The notes beneath the pieces are model-generated. The model did not search any database. It was given only the letters and a program-made list of their open reading frames with translations, and was not told the DNA's origin. The position numbers and the translations under genes are program-made. A stretch of DNA of 64,000 bases from Cystobasidiopsis lactophilus. Its lineage: Eukaryota > Basidiomycota > Agaricostilbomycetes > Agaricostilbales > Chionosphaeraceae. Where the stretch lies: the NCBI GenBank assembly GCA_001599975.1, contig BCIO01000004.1:1339434-1403433 (forward strand). The letters run 5' to 3'. Below are positions 24,957-36,958 of the stretch, one piece after another. Position 1 is the stretch's first letter. Every line of letters starts with the position of its first letter.

Positions 24957-26375
24957 ATGAAGGCGCTCGTTTTGCAACCCGACCGCACTGTCAAGGTCGT
25001 CGACAAGCCAATACCTGTGCCGGCTCCGAACGAGCTGCTCATCAAGAATTTAGCTTTTGGCCAGAACCCGTCTGTAGGTTGCCAATCAACCTTTCCTGGC
25101 GGAGGCTGCTTTGAAACCCAGAGCGATGATCCTAACTCCTTCTCGAAATTTAATTTAACCAGGACTGGAAACACGCCAGCTACCTCTCAGAACCGGGGGT
25201 CATCATGGGCTGCGACTCTGTCGGCACGGTCGCGGAGATTGGGTCCGGCGTGCCTCCAAAGTTTACGAGCATTGGGGAGAGGCGGGGGCTGTTCATGCAC
25301 GGTACGTTACTTGTCTCCGCTTCGTATCTCGAACAGCACCGGGGCCAAAACCGAATCGCACGAAACTAACTCACCTTTTTTTGTGTGTGATCACAGGCGG
25401 GATGTCCGACGCGAACGGGGCCTTCGCAGAGTATACGGCCGTGCCTTACGACTTGTCTTTCGCCGTGCCAACCAACATGTCCAACGAAATGGCGGCGACG
25501 CTGCCGGCCTGCTTCTTCACCGCCTGCCACATCCTCTACCTCCGCATGCAGCTGCCTGAGCCGCACGAGATGCAAGCCGAAGCGCCTTGGCTGCTCGTCT
25601 GGAGCGGAGCTTCGAGCGTGGGCCAATACCTCATCCAAATGGCCAAGCTGTCCGGCTGCAAAGTGGTGACCACGGCGAGCCCGTCCAAGTGGAGCCACCT
25701 GAAGGCGCTGGGCGCCGACCTCTGCTTCGATTACCGAGTGCGCCTTTTTGTTTGTGCTTCCGAAGTGGAAAGCCAAAGACTGACTTTCGTGCTCTTCACA
25801 GGATCCGCACGCGGTAGACAAGATCAAGGCCACCACCCAGGACTGCGTAACCTACGCCGTCGACTGGTCAGTCTCCTGTCCTTATCTTGACTTGTTAACG
25901 AAAGTACTGACGATCAGTGTGCTTTGTCAACAGCTACGGCGAGCAAGGCAGCCCCGAGCTGGTGTACTCGGCGCTCTCCGACAACCAGCTTTCGCACATG
26001 ATCTCCGTCTTGCCTTTGATCGAATCGTCATTCGTCGGCAAGCCAGCGCTGGTGGAGAAGACCGTCCTGTACACCGCGCTGGGCGAAGACATCCACTGGG
26101 GCCCGTTTGAGTACAAGGAAGGGCCAGAGGACCGGTGGCACCACGCGCGCTGGCTGCGGTTGGGCCCCCAGCTGTTCAATGAGGGCAAGATGAAGGCTTT
26201 GGACTTTCGGCGGATGGGCGGCCTGCAGGACATGTCCCGAGGGTTCGACTTGATGCGAGACGGCCAAGTCGCCGGCAAGCTGATGTGAGTTTTGATTTCT
26301 TAACAAGGCAACGAGTCTTGAGAGTGCAAGGAAGAAAGCTGAACACTGTGTGCCGCGCGCAGATATACGATTTGA
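24957..26375 (+). CDS. MDR-superfamily reductase (zinc-free, enoyl/quinone reductase type)
   Basis: NAD(P)H-dependent oxidoreductase of the medium-chain dehydrogenase/reductase fold, resembling fungal trans-acting enoyl reductases and quinone oxidoreductases. The reading starts MKALVLQPDRTVKVVDKPIP (in-frame ATGs also at 24945 and 24951), then APNELLIKNLAFGQNPS. After an intron come GVIMGCDSVGTVAEIGSGVP, SDANGAFAEYTAVP and the nucleotide-binding turn WSGASSVGQYLIQMAKLSGC. The usual catalytic and structural zinc cysteines of alcohol dehydrogenases are absent, which favours the zinc-free branch. Introns fall near 25075-25150, 25300-25395, 25737-25800 and 25865-25935. The last, 26287-26362 (GTGAGT donor), joins in phase to give GKLIYTI and a TGA at 26373-26375. 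The gene converges on NDUFS7, leaving about 146 bases between stops. The true substrate is unknown. Confidence 0.82.
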
Positions 26376-26521
26376 TGAACGACCACCAATCTGTTTTCTC
26401 ACGCCACATTTTTCTTTTCGTCTTCGGCCCATCTCCATTTGCGTCCCACAGCACTCTATCGTCGGTACCACCTTTAGTTTGCGCAATCAGTCTTCGTCTT
26501 CCCGAAAATGTCCAAAGGAAA

Positions 26522-27999
<1,478 letters not shown>

Positions 28000-28332
28000 C
28001 TCGAGCGAGCTTGGTTCGTCGAGCCAATCAGGGCTTTCCTGTTTGTGAGCCGGTGAGCCCTGCCTAGGACTCGGGAGTGGCGGTTTTGGTGGCAAAAAAT
28101 CTCGATCCGCGTCCAGGCCTCATTGATGGTCTCAAGGATGATGATACAAGTGTGCAGGGTTCGTTAAAATGCAAATGCTAGTGCGTGATCCAAGCCGATT
28201 TTGTACATGATGGTGTGCCCCGAAAGTCCAGCCTTCTACACAGATTTGCCATTGGTCACAGCTCGTCGAAGTCTGTCAGTGCAAACGTTAGCCTTCGGGA
28301 ATAGGCAGAAGTGAAGGAGGGAACGCACTCTT
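28000..28332. other. Intergenic between NDUFS7 and the SGNH-like gene
   Basis: This holds the promoter of NDUFS7 and the 3' region of the SGNH-like gene, both on the minus strand. I saw no other gene or structured element. Confidence 0.45.
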
Positions 28333-30159
28333 CTAGTAGTAAATTGGATCCAACATAATCTGCCGCGCCAAAGTTCGATCATTCTGCTCGAAACCAATTA
28401 GGAAAGGCAAGACATACCCTGCTCTAGTCCAAAATGGATGGGGTCGAAGTTCCAGTGCTCGTAGCCGGGGGTGAGCTGGGCCATGCCGACGACTCTGAGG
28501 CGGTCCTTCATCAGCGCTTTCGACTTGTGCGCCGCCTGCGCCACTTCGGCCGCCTCGGTCGAGTCTTTCAGTAGGTCCCACTTCCGACCGCTGAGCTCTT
28601 CCAAGACGTTCAGGGCTTGGTGTCGAAGAGCCCAGCCGGTTCGGGAAACAACCACTGTGCGACGCAAAGGTCCCTGTTTAGAAGGCTGCACACTTGCTAT
28701 CTGAATTAATAGGGCAAGACGCACTCTGGGGAGTGGCGGGGATGTAGTTGGGCATCCGGAACAGGAACGGCACATGCGCCGGGATGCGCTCCGCCATTTT
28801 GGGCACGATGCTCCTCAACCTCCGACCTGTGTTGATCCCTTTCATGAATATCTAGCTTAAGTGATATAAATTGTGAGGGTACACACCATATTTGAGGATG
28901 TCAGGCACGTAGACGGTGTCGGCGTACGAGCCGAACTTTTTCTGCTCGGTCCACCGGAACAGATGGGCGCTGCGAGACAACGACGTAAGCACTCAACACT
29001 CTCTTGATGATTAAATTAGGGCAAGACTGTTCACTCACTCCCAAGCGTAGGAAGAGAACTGGAACAGGTCCAAGCCTCGCCCTAGGTTTTTGAGGAGAGG
29101 CAACGCAATGTGCTGGGCGCGCTCGAACGTTAGTAAAGAAAGATTTCTCGGAGAACTGAGTATGCTAACCTCTAGCCGGTCCATTGTTAGTGCTGGTGGT
29201 TGACTGTAAAAAGTCGAAACCGATCAACGGTTGGCCAAACCTCTGGTGGAACCGCTTACTAGTGCAAGTTCTGAGAAGGAGCTCTTGTCAGTGGCAGTGG
29301 AAAGTAAAGTAAAGGATCAACGCACATCTAAGAGGCCAGCAAATTGTAGCTCGTCTTCCGTCCCCAGAGACCAATGGTAGACGTCTAGAATGGTGAAGTT
29401 CAAGCTGGGCACATGGCAGACTGTGCGCACGAGCCGACTTCAGCCTTTGTGGTCATTGGCGAAAGGTAGCAAAGCGCACCAGTTGGGCGACCATGTCCTT
29501 CAGAGTTAGAATAGTCATGCCCTGGCTGCGCCTTGTCCGCCTCCCAAAAGTGAGCTGGGATCTTCGGCGTCATTGGGTGGTCGATGGTGATGAGCTCTGA
29601 CTTGAGGCCCAAGGCGATGCAGAAGTCCTCGACGTGGTGCCGGTCAAGCGAGTCGCCAAAGAGCAGGATGGTTCGGTTCTGCATCCACGACACATCGTGC
29701 GACTTGGATTTGAACACTTGCTGCCGCGCCGACAGCTCGGGAGTGTTAGCATCGTGCAAGCTGGCCTTGACCAGCGACATCCAGTCTTGAGGTTGACAGC
29801 TTTGGTCGAACGGCACCCAAGCATTTGCCCCAGGGTTGGTCTGACTTAGGTTGAGCACGCCTCTTAGGTGATACGGCTCGCAAGAAGAACTAGAGGAACT
29901 GTATAGATGGTCGTCAAATGAGTCAAATTCTGGAAGCGCGACGGCAGATGAGGACGCACGGCGAGGACTGCAGGCTGAAGACATCGTCGAATGCAGTCGG
30001 TTCCACCCATCTGAGCACGAGCCATAGCACCAAGAAAGTAGAGGCACCGAGCCAAAACGCGAAAAAGTTGGAACCACGCTGCCGGCGCAACATTTGGGTC
30101 AAGGTCGGTGATGCCGGGAGAAGAGGCACAGTTTGCTCCTCCACCTGGAATGCGAGCAT
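28333..30159 (-). CDS. Type II membrane SGNH/GDSL-like protein
   Basis: Probably a Golgi or cell-surface enzyme with its catalytic domain in the lumen. The ATG at 30159 gives a short cytosolic tail with a basic patch (TQMLRRQRGSNFFA). One transmembrane helix follows (FWLGASTFLVLWLVLRWVEP), then a Ser-rich stem. The domain begins HLRGVLNLSQTNPGANAWVP and contains ILLFGDSLDRHHVEDFCIAL, where GDSL is block I of SGNH hydrolases. Further conserved-looking parts are TILDVYHWSLGTEDELQFAG, KYGRRLRSIVPKMAERIPAH, VPFLFRMPNYIPATP and YEHWNFDPIHFG, where the Asp-His pair could be block V. It ends RQIMLDPIYY at 28333. Several introns of about 50-60 bases split the 3' half. The layout resembles fungal proteins distantly related to polysaccharide O-acetyltransferases (PC-esterase/TBL fold). 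The substrate is unknown. Confidence 0.65.
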
Positions 30160-30692
30160 GGCTGGCTTCTCGTGCGGGCCGTGGCTTCTGTGCAAGCGAG
30201 AAGCTTAATCTTCATCTGAGACCTCCCTCAGCGAAATGGCACAGTCGAACGACAGAGGCGGACGCAAATGGAAATTATTGCCACCGAAGGGGCTTGGGAT
30301 CATCGGCACCGAGCTCGCTATAAACGCGTCGATGCAACATATCTAGAGCATAGAGTAGCAATTAGAGGACACAGTGCCTTGAGGAAGAGAATCGAGAGAA
30401 AGCAGAGGAGGGTTGAAATCGACTTGTTCGCTGTCACATCAAAACGCGCCTGTTGTGTGCGCCCTTTGCTTTGCGCCGTCCAACTCTATGCATCATCTCA
30501 CATCCATCGCTACTATGACTGCACATGGGGACACCTGGTTTGGACGGACGCACCGCCGTGAAATACGCGAGCTCGGGACTTGAGCCAAAAGCAGCATGAA
30601 ACCTTAAAAACAGTCTTCCGGCCGCAGTGTGGACTTGACTTTCTCGCTTCCTTGCTTCCTCTCACAGTAACTTGGCAGCAAGCGACCATGAT
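30160..30692. other. Divergent promoter region, about 0.5 kb
   Basis: This lies between the starts of the SGNH-like gene (minus) and the repeat-rich secreted protein (plus). No coding frame is supported. A CT-rich run (CTTTCTCGCTTCCTTGCTTC) just before the plus-strand ATG looks like a core-promoter pyrimidine tract. Confidence 0.45.
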
Positions 30693-33415
30693 ATGCGTTT
30701 ATGGAGACAGCTCGCGGTTATAGCGGCTGCAGCCATCGGGGTTCAGCAGGCGGACGCTGGCCCTCTAGGTGCGCTTTGGATCTTCATCCAACTTGAAAGA
30801 ATCCGTCTGATCTGCGGCTGTGTGTGGTGCCTGAAGTGACCTGCAGCAATGTCGTGTCCAGCTTGTCCAATCCTGCTGATCTAGCAACGGCCTCTTCCTT
30901 CTGTCAAGTCTTCAATGGCATCAAACCCACTACGATCACACTCACTTCCACAGCTACTCCAGTCCTGTAAGCTACTCAATATGCTTTCGCTGGCCACATG
31001 GTTCTTTGCTAAAGAGGGATGCCACTTTCTCTCGCAGGCTTGTCCAAGCGCCCACAATCCTTGCCACGACGACAGTCACCAAATCAGCCTCTATTCAAAC
31101 GTATGTGAACTCATTGCGTAAGCACTGGAGCTTACAGCTGATTGCCGTTGCCCTACAGAATAACCCATTTCACAACTCGCATCTCGCACACAGTAATCTC
31201 TCCTCCTACAGTGTGAGCTCCCTGGCGTTCATCAACACTCTAAGTCTTTCTGATTTACTTTCTCCAGAACGAACACGGCAACAGCCACGGCCACCAATTC
31301 CACTCTCGTCTCCATTTTGTCAACCCAGTCCGCCTCCAGCGCCGCCTCAGTTGCGTCGGTCGCTAGCGTGATCTCGGCAGCGTCGGTTGCCAGCGTGAAC
31401 TCTATCGCTAGTGTCAACTCCGTTGCTAGTGTCAACTCAGTCGCTTCAGCAGCAAGTGTAGCAAGCGTGAACTCCATTTCGGCAGCCAGCGTTGCCAGCG
31501 TCAACTCCGCCGCTTCGGTAGCATCCGTCAACTCAGCGGCGTCTGTTACAAGCGTCGCCAGCGTCAACTCCGCTGCCTCGGTAGCAAGCGTTGCTTCAGC
31601 GGCATCGGTTGCAAGTGTCGCCAGTGTCAAGTCGGCGGCTTCGGTAGCAAGTGTCAACTCCGCCTCTTCTGCCACGTCTGTGGCTTCGGCAGCCTCCGTT
31701 GCCAGCGCCAACTCAGCAGCTTCTGTCGCCAGTGTCAACTCTGTATCCTCGGTCGCCAGCGTTAACTCGGTCTCATCGGTAGCAAGTGCCAGTTCGGCAG
31801 CCAGCGTTGTTTCCGCCGCGTCAGTGGCGTCCGTCAGCTCGGTGGCCTCGGTCGCGAGCGTCAGCTCGGTCGCATCCGTCGCAAGCGTCAGCTCTGTTTC
31901 CGTGGTCAGCGCGAGCTCGGTTGCAAGTGTTAGCTCGGAGTCGGTGGCCAGCTCCAACTCGGTCGTCTCTGTTGCCTCGGTGGCCAGCGCCAGCTCCGCA
32001 TCGGTCTACAGCGTCAGCACAGCGTCCGCCTATAGTGTCAGCACTGCGTCCGTCTACAGCGCCAGCACAGCTTCAGTCGCCAGCGCAAGCGCTCGTTCTG
32101 TCTCTTCCGTTATCAGTGCCAGCTCGGCATCAGTCTACAGTGCCAGCACTGCGTCAGTCTACAGCGCAAGTACGGCCTCCGTGTTTAGCGCCAGCACAGC
32201 CTCCGTGGCTTCTGTGGCCAGCGTCAACTCTGTGGCATCTGTTGTCAGCGTCAATTCAGCGGCAAGCGTGGCTTCCGCTATTTCGGCGGCTAGTGTCACC
32301 TCGGCCGCTTCTGTGGCCAGCGTGGCCTCTGCCGCATCCGTCGCCAGTGTTGTCTCCGGCAACTCGGTCGCTTCGGTGGCCAGCGTGAATTCTGTCAACT
32401 CCGTGGCGTCTGTTGCAAGCGTCAACTCCGCCAACTCCGTGGCCTCGGTCGCCTCCGTCGTTTCCGGCAACTCAGTCGCGTCCGTGGCTTCGGTTGCGAG
32501 CGTCAGCTCGGTGGCTTCAGCTTCCGCCCGCAGCGTCAGCTCTGCAGCATCTGCCGCCAGTGTAACGTCCGCAGCTTCGGTTGCCAGCGTAAACTCCGTG
32601 GCCAGCGTCAATTCGGCAGCTTCGGTTGCAAGCGTCAACTCAGTCGCCAGCGTCAACTCGGCTGCATCGGTGGCGAGCGTGGCGTCTGCCGCAAGCGTCG
32701 CGTCAGTCGCGAGTGTCAGCTCGGCTTCCGCTCGCTCGGCATCGTCCGCCCGGTCATCTTCTTCATCGGCCAGCTCTCTCGATTGTGGTCTCCTCGGCCT
32801 ATGCTGCGTACTCGGACTCTGCAAGCGAGACGATTCGCCGCAAATGGGGTACCAAGACGCATACTACTGGCTGAGCGGCCTGCCCAGCAATATGTACGGC
32901 TACTCTGCGCCCATGCCGGCGCCCACCACGCCTCCTCACCCTCGTTTCAATATATCTGCCGCCCTCTTGCCCGATCTCAGCCGACGAAACAAGGTGTTCA
33001 ACATTTCAGATGTTTTGCAGCCCGATATGGTCCGGCGGCAGCAGCAAGAGGAGAACAACCTTCCCAGGCGCCACAACATCCCGGTGGTGCTAGGGCAATA
33101 CCCTTCTTCGGCTATCAAGCAGGTGTGCAACTGCTTGCTCATCCAGCCTTCCACCATCACTCGGCGGACCACCGTGACCAACACCCAGGTCAGCTCGCGA
33201 TTGCTGCCGCACACCGCTGTGGCTTTCGTCACTTTGCCTTTCATTCGGACCACTGCGTCCTCTATTTACAGTGCGTTGCGCTTCTCTCCGAATCGCAAGC
33301 TTGTCTAGGGTGCTCATAGTGCACCTTTCGAACAGCTTCTACGACCACTGTCACATGGCCGGCGCGTACTTCTACGAAAACGGTGACCGTATGGGTACCG
33401 ACGGCCACGGCATGA
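30693..33415 (+). CDS. Secreted Ser/Ala/Val-repeat (mucin-like) protein with Kex2-type sites
   Basis: No named family is recognised. Exon 1 encodes a signal peptide (MRLWRQLAVIAAAAIGVQQA, then DAGPL). In-phase introns link VTCSNVVSSLSNPADLATAS, LLVQAPTILATTTVTKSASI, ITHFTTRISHTVISPPT and VTNTATATATNSTLVSILST. A stretch of about 470 residues made almost only of Ser, Ala, Val and Asn follows. The repeat ends at SLDCGLLGLCCVLGLCKR, a Cys cluster followed by a dibasic site. Next comes a Tyr/Pro region with two related peptides, FNISAALLPDLSRR and FNISDVLQPDMVRR, then LPRR. The last intron (about 33271-33337) joins to STTTVTWPARTSTKTVTVWV and the TGA at 33413-33415. Dense Ser/Thr predicts heavy O-mannosylation and a cell-wall or secreted location. 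Kex2 processing is inferred from the KR/RR sites. Confidence 0.72.
31340..32770 (+). repeat. Degenerate Ser-Ala-Val-Asn tandem repeat inside the secreted protein gene
   Basis: Units of three to five residues built on [AV]-S-V-[AN]-S (for example ASVASVNSA, SVYSASTA) repeat for about 1.4 kb with no stop. Sub-blocks differ: Asn-rich copies at 31400-31790, Ser/Val copies at 31800-31980, and Tyr/Thr copies (VYSVSTASAYS) at 31985-32190. The antisense strand also stays open over long parts, as expected from this composition. Confidence 0.85.
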
Positions 33416-33536
33416 TGTCGCTGGCATTGTAGAACTAGAAAAGTGGACGCGTTGTCCTTTGCAAGAATGTACAATTTACTTCTACCTCACACCCGGAAAC
33501 TCTTGAGGCGCAGTTGAGCACAAAAACAGCGACAAG

Positions 33537-34617
33537 TCACTCAGATCCCGCAACGGAGGGCGCTGCTGGAGCTGCGTCGATCGCCACCACCAAATGCTGG
33601 TCGAGCGCGTCAAGACACACGGAGGCCTTGTTGATGTTGAGAAGGGTAGGCGTCAGATCCCTCATGAATTTTTGCAGCCAGGTGTCCTTTCTTGGCTGAA
33701 TAAAGAGGATCAGCGAAACGCAGCCAGGTTAGCGTAGCAAGAGACCAACCTCGTAATGCGCCAAGTGATCTTGAAACTTTGGCGGCTCCACCTGTTCCTC
33801 CTCTTCCATTTCTTGAGTTCGGGATGCAACTAGGTCTCGCAGCCATTGAGGAAAGATAGTGTCCGTCGGCGCGCCGCCTTTGCCCATTTCTGGGTACAGC
33901 TCTTGGATCAGCGGGTGGAGCTGTCGCGATCGAACAGTTGAGCATGCAAAAGCACAGCAGCTGACACTAATAACCTACCCTGGTCTGCTCTTCGTCGCGT
34001 TCCCGGCGCTCGACTTCTTTTCGCGCTTTGCGGAAGTTCACCAGCGTCGCCTTGTCCTCTTCCAGCGACCTTGATAATCGGCTGTCAGTGCCTTTCTTTT
34101 CCACAAGGAAGACTAAGCCGACCTCTTCTCGTTCTGGACCGCTTTCGCCAGGGTTTTGGCCAAGTCAGTCTTGCCGTCATCTTCGGGAGCAGACGAGGCG
34201 GCTTTGAACGCCACGTTTGACGGTAGACTCTGCTCATCGTACTCTGACAAGATTCTGTGCGCGGATTTTCATCCTCTGCCAGAGCAATGCGAGGCGCGAG
34301 TGGGACAGGCGTACGCCTTGATGACCGAAGTCATCGCTTCAGCTGCCTTGCCGCGGTCGTCCATATCTTCGATGTCTGTGATGATGGATCTAAGACGCCG
34401 TAGTGAGTTAATGGCGCTGCACATAGACCTTCGCCCAGCACGAGACGCGAGCTCACTCTGCTTGCGCTTTGAGGCGTCGCCTGAAGTCCACCTTCAAAGG
34501 GTCGGAAGGAGCACTCTTCTTGGACGAGGTCTTTGCCTTCTTGGCTGGACGGCTGTCGCCGCCGTCTGGCGCACCAGAACGTGTGGCCTTCTTCTGAGAA
34601 CTGCCTTTTGGTGGCAT
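33537..34617 (-). CDS. Hypothetical protein with basic N-terminus and charged helical region
   Basis: Not recognised. The ATG at 34617 begins MPPKGSSQKKATRSGAPDGG, then a Lys-rich nuclear-localisation-like run (RPAKKAKTSSKKSAPSDPLK) and DFRRRLKAQAE. Later exons encode SIITDIEDMDDRGKAAEAMT, then a charged, probably coiled-coil segment (EKRSLEEDKATLVNFRKARK). Helical segments follow: VHPLIQELYPEMGKGGAP, FPQWLRDLVASRTQEMEEEE and DTWLQKFMRDLTPTLLNINK. It ends APSVAGSE at 33537. Three or four introns of 50-80 bases are implied near 34390, 34300, 34110, 33930 and 33740. The layout (basic tail, coiled coil, small helical end) resembles kinetochore or chromatin accessory subunits, but nothing here proves it. 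It shares a 66-bp upstream region with SQS1. Confidence 0.55.
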
Positions 34618-34683
34618 GATCGCCTTTCTACTCTCACACCACCACACAAAACCACCGGGTGCTCGTTGATTCTGCGCTGAGAA
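34618..34683. promoter_or_regulatory. 66-bp divergent promoter
   Basis: Only 66 bases separate the ATG of the minus-strand gene from the ATG of SQS1 on the plus strand. Both 5' leaders must be very short or overlap. The space contains ACTCTCACACCACCACAC, which is pyrimidine- and CA-rich, and no TATA-like box. Confidence 0.55.
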
Positions 34684-36765
34684 ATGAGCGACAGAGGTAA
34701 CCAGCGCGGTGGGCGCGGCGGAAACCGAGGTCGAGGCGACAGAGGACGCGGTCGAGGAAGAGGAAGGGGCGGAAATTGGAACAGGCCTCCTCCAGGTTGG
34801 TCTGGCTCTGCACCTTTGTGGGATCATTCTCAAGCCAAAAGAAGACTTTCAAGAGCGCCTTGCGGAGTCCCTGATCGCGCATCAGTCCCAGCATCACTCG
34901 GGGCTCGGCTTTCATGTCCAGCCTCAATCTGGCGTGCACACGCCCATTACGGACAAACCCTTGCTCAAGCCCATCACATTCGTTCGAGGCGTCAACCAAT
35001 ATCTGCTTTTGCCTCTGGATGAACCTACAACGCCCTCAAAGAAGGAGGAGTCGGAGGACGAAGACGAGATCGTTTTCATTCCCAAATCGCGCTCATCGCC
35101 AGCTCCAGCCCCCACTCCACTTCCAGAGGTCGTTCTTAAGCCTGAAATTGACGGGACGCCCACAACTATGGAGAAGATGGTGCCTGAAGCGCCAAAGAAA
35201 ACGCAAAGCGATGCTGACAGCTCGTCTTCGGCGCCCGATTTCATTCCGCTGGACTCCTTCGAAGCTGCCCAAGGCACCTCCAGTAAACCTAAAAAGCTTA
35301 CTCCTGGCGAAAAGCGCCGGTTGAAGAGAGAAGGTCGACGCCGCCGCAAGTCCTCGACGTCGCGGCCCATCCAATTCTCCCAGCATGCCATCCCCCCTGA
35401 TCCCTCCTTCTCCGAAGACGAAGAGCACATCTCGTTCGATCTGCCTCCTGCTTCGTCGTCCCAGAAGAAGAAAGGCAAGAAGAACGGAGACAAGGAAAAG
35501 TTGGAGATGGCCGTCTTGGCTGATTATCTCGAGAATGCTCTCAATAACGGCGGCCAAGGCCTCTCCGATGACGACGAACTCCCAAGCTTCTTGAAGGCGT
35601 CCAAAGATCAGCACATGACCATCGACGATCTGGACGACGCCCGGCAATTGGCCGAGGCGCAGGAGGAGAGCGGAAACGATGGCTGGGAGACGGACGACGA
35701 CGGCGGCGACGAAGCCGACGCTACCATCCAGATCAAAGAGACCTTGGTCTTGGGAGAGTCGTCTTCGGAAGGCGAGGATTCTGCTTCGGAGGACTTGAGC
35801 TCGTCCGATGATGACGAAGAGATCGAGGGGAAATGGTGGGCGGAGGAGATTGACGTCGATGAGCAAGAGCTGGAGGAGCAAGCGCGGCTTTATAAAGCCA
35901 TCGAGACGGGTGACTTTGACGAGTTGGAAGAGGAGCTCTTGGCTGCCCAAGGTACGCGCTCCGCCATCAGCCATCATGCCAGCTATCGCTCAAGTTCCCT
36001 TGCGTTGCAGAATTCAAGAGCAAAGGCAAAGGCAAGAAGAAGAAGCCCGCCTTTGATTCGGATGACGAGTTCTTCGACGAGCTGCAGCAGCAATGGGCAT
36101 CCGACCGCAACCGCAAATCCGAACGCAAGAAGGCCCGCTTGGCTGCTCGACTAGAGAAGAACCCGACTAAGGCGAATATCAAGAAGGCGCGCAGAGCCGG
36201 TGTAGAAGTCGCGCCCATTGGCGGGCGAGTTGACCTGCACGCTGTCCATACCGCCATCCTCGACTTCTTGGCCACCCCCGATCGCGTGTCGCTCTCTTTG
36301 CAGCCCATGGGCAAGAAGGACCGAGTTGCTGTCCATCTGCTGGCGGAATGCTATTACCTCAAGTCCCAGTCTAAAGGCTCTGGCGAGCGGCGCTTCCCCA
36401 TCCTCACGCGCACCGTTCGGTCCACTATTTACGGCGTCGACCAGCAAAAAGTCAACACCGTTTTGCGAGCAGCCAAAGGGGATGTCAACGTGTCTTTTGC
36501 CGGTACCGGCAAAGGTCGCTCGAAGGCCTTGTACAACGCTCTGACGGGGATCGGAGGCTCTGGCAAGTCTACGCCATTGGTGGCAAAGAACAGGGACGGC
36601 CAAATTGTGGGACATGGGGCCGCGGAGATTGGGTCGAGCAACATTGGCTACCGCTTGCTGGCCAAAATGGGCTGGGACGAGACGAAGAAGATTGGCTTGT
36701 CCGGCGGCCTCTCGCAGCCGCTCTCCGCAGTCATCAAGACCAACAGAGGAGGCCTGGGAACCTAG
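34684..36765 (+). CDS. SQS1: Sqs1-like protein (R3H and G-patch domains)
   Basis: Nuclear RNA-helicase cofactor: in yeast Sqs1/Pfa1 stimulates the DEAH helicase Prp43 in ribosome maturation and splicing. Exon 1 (34684-34795) encodes an RGG-rich start (MSDRGNQRGGRGGNRGRGDR). A 58-nt intron (34796-34853) joins in phase to ERLAESLIAHQSQHHSGLGF. A long acidic middle follows (ESGNDGWETDDDGGDEAD; SSSEGEDSASEDLSSSDDDE). A second intron (35952-36010) joins AAQ to EFKSKGKGKKKKPAFDSDDE. The C-terminal half has an R3H domain (about 36230-36470: VHTAILDFLATPDRVSLSL, GKKDRVAVHLLAECYYLKSQ). It ends with a G-patch (SSNIGYRLLAKMGWDETKKI, then GLSGGLSQPLSAVIKTNRGG). The stop is at 36763-36765. Domain order and length fit the family. 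Confidence 0.9.
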
Positions 36766-36958
36766 ATTTGGGTCTCGTCGACTCGTGATGAAAAGTGTCT
36801 CTGCCTCGTTGCAAATAAATCTTGTGCTCTTGCATTAACATCAGGTCGCCATTTGAAGCGCGAGATTCTTGCCCCGATCCTCTACTCATGCCTAACCTCC
36901 GTACAAGTAATGAAGAGGCAACGCCGCCACCAAAGGAAAGCCAGGCCTGTTGTCCAGC

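Noticed and set aside
31232-32824. Long minus-strand open frames rich in Thr/Leu/Ala/Glu opposite the repeat
   Set aside because: They mirror the Ser/Ala/Val codon repeat of the plus strand. They have no start context, no splice links and no domain; the plus strand has a signal peptide and an in-phase intron chain.
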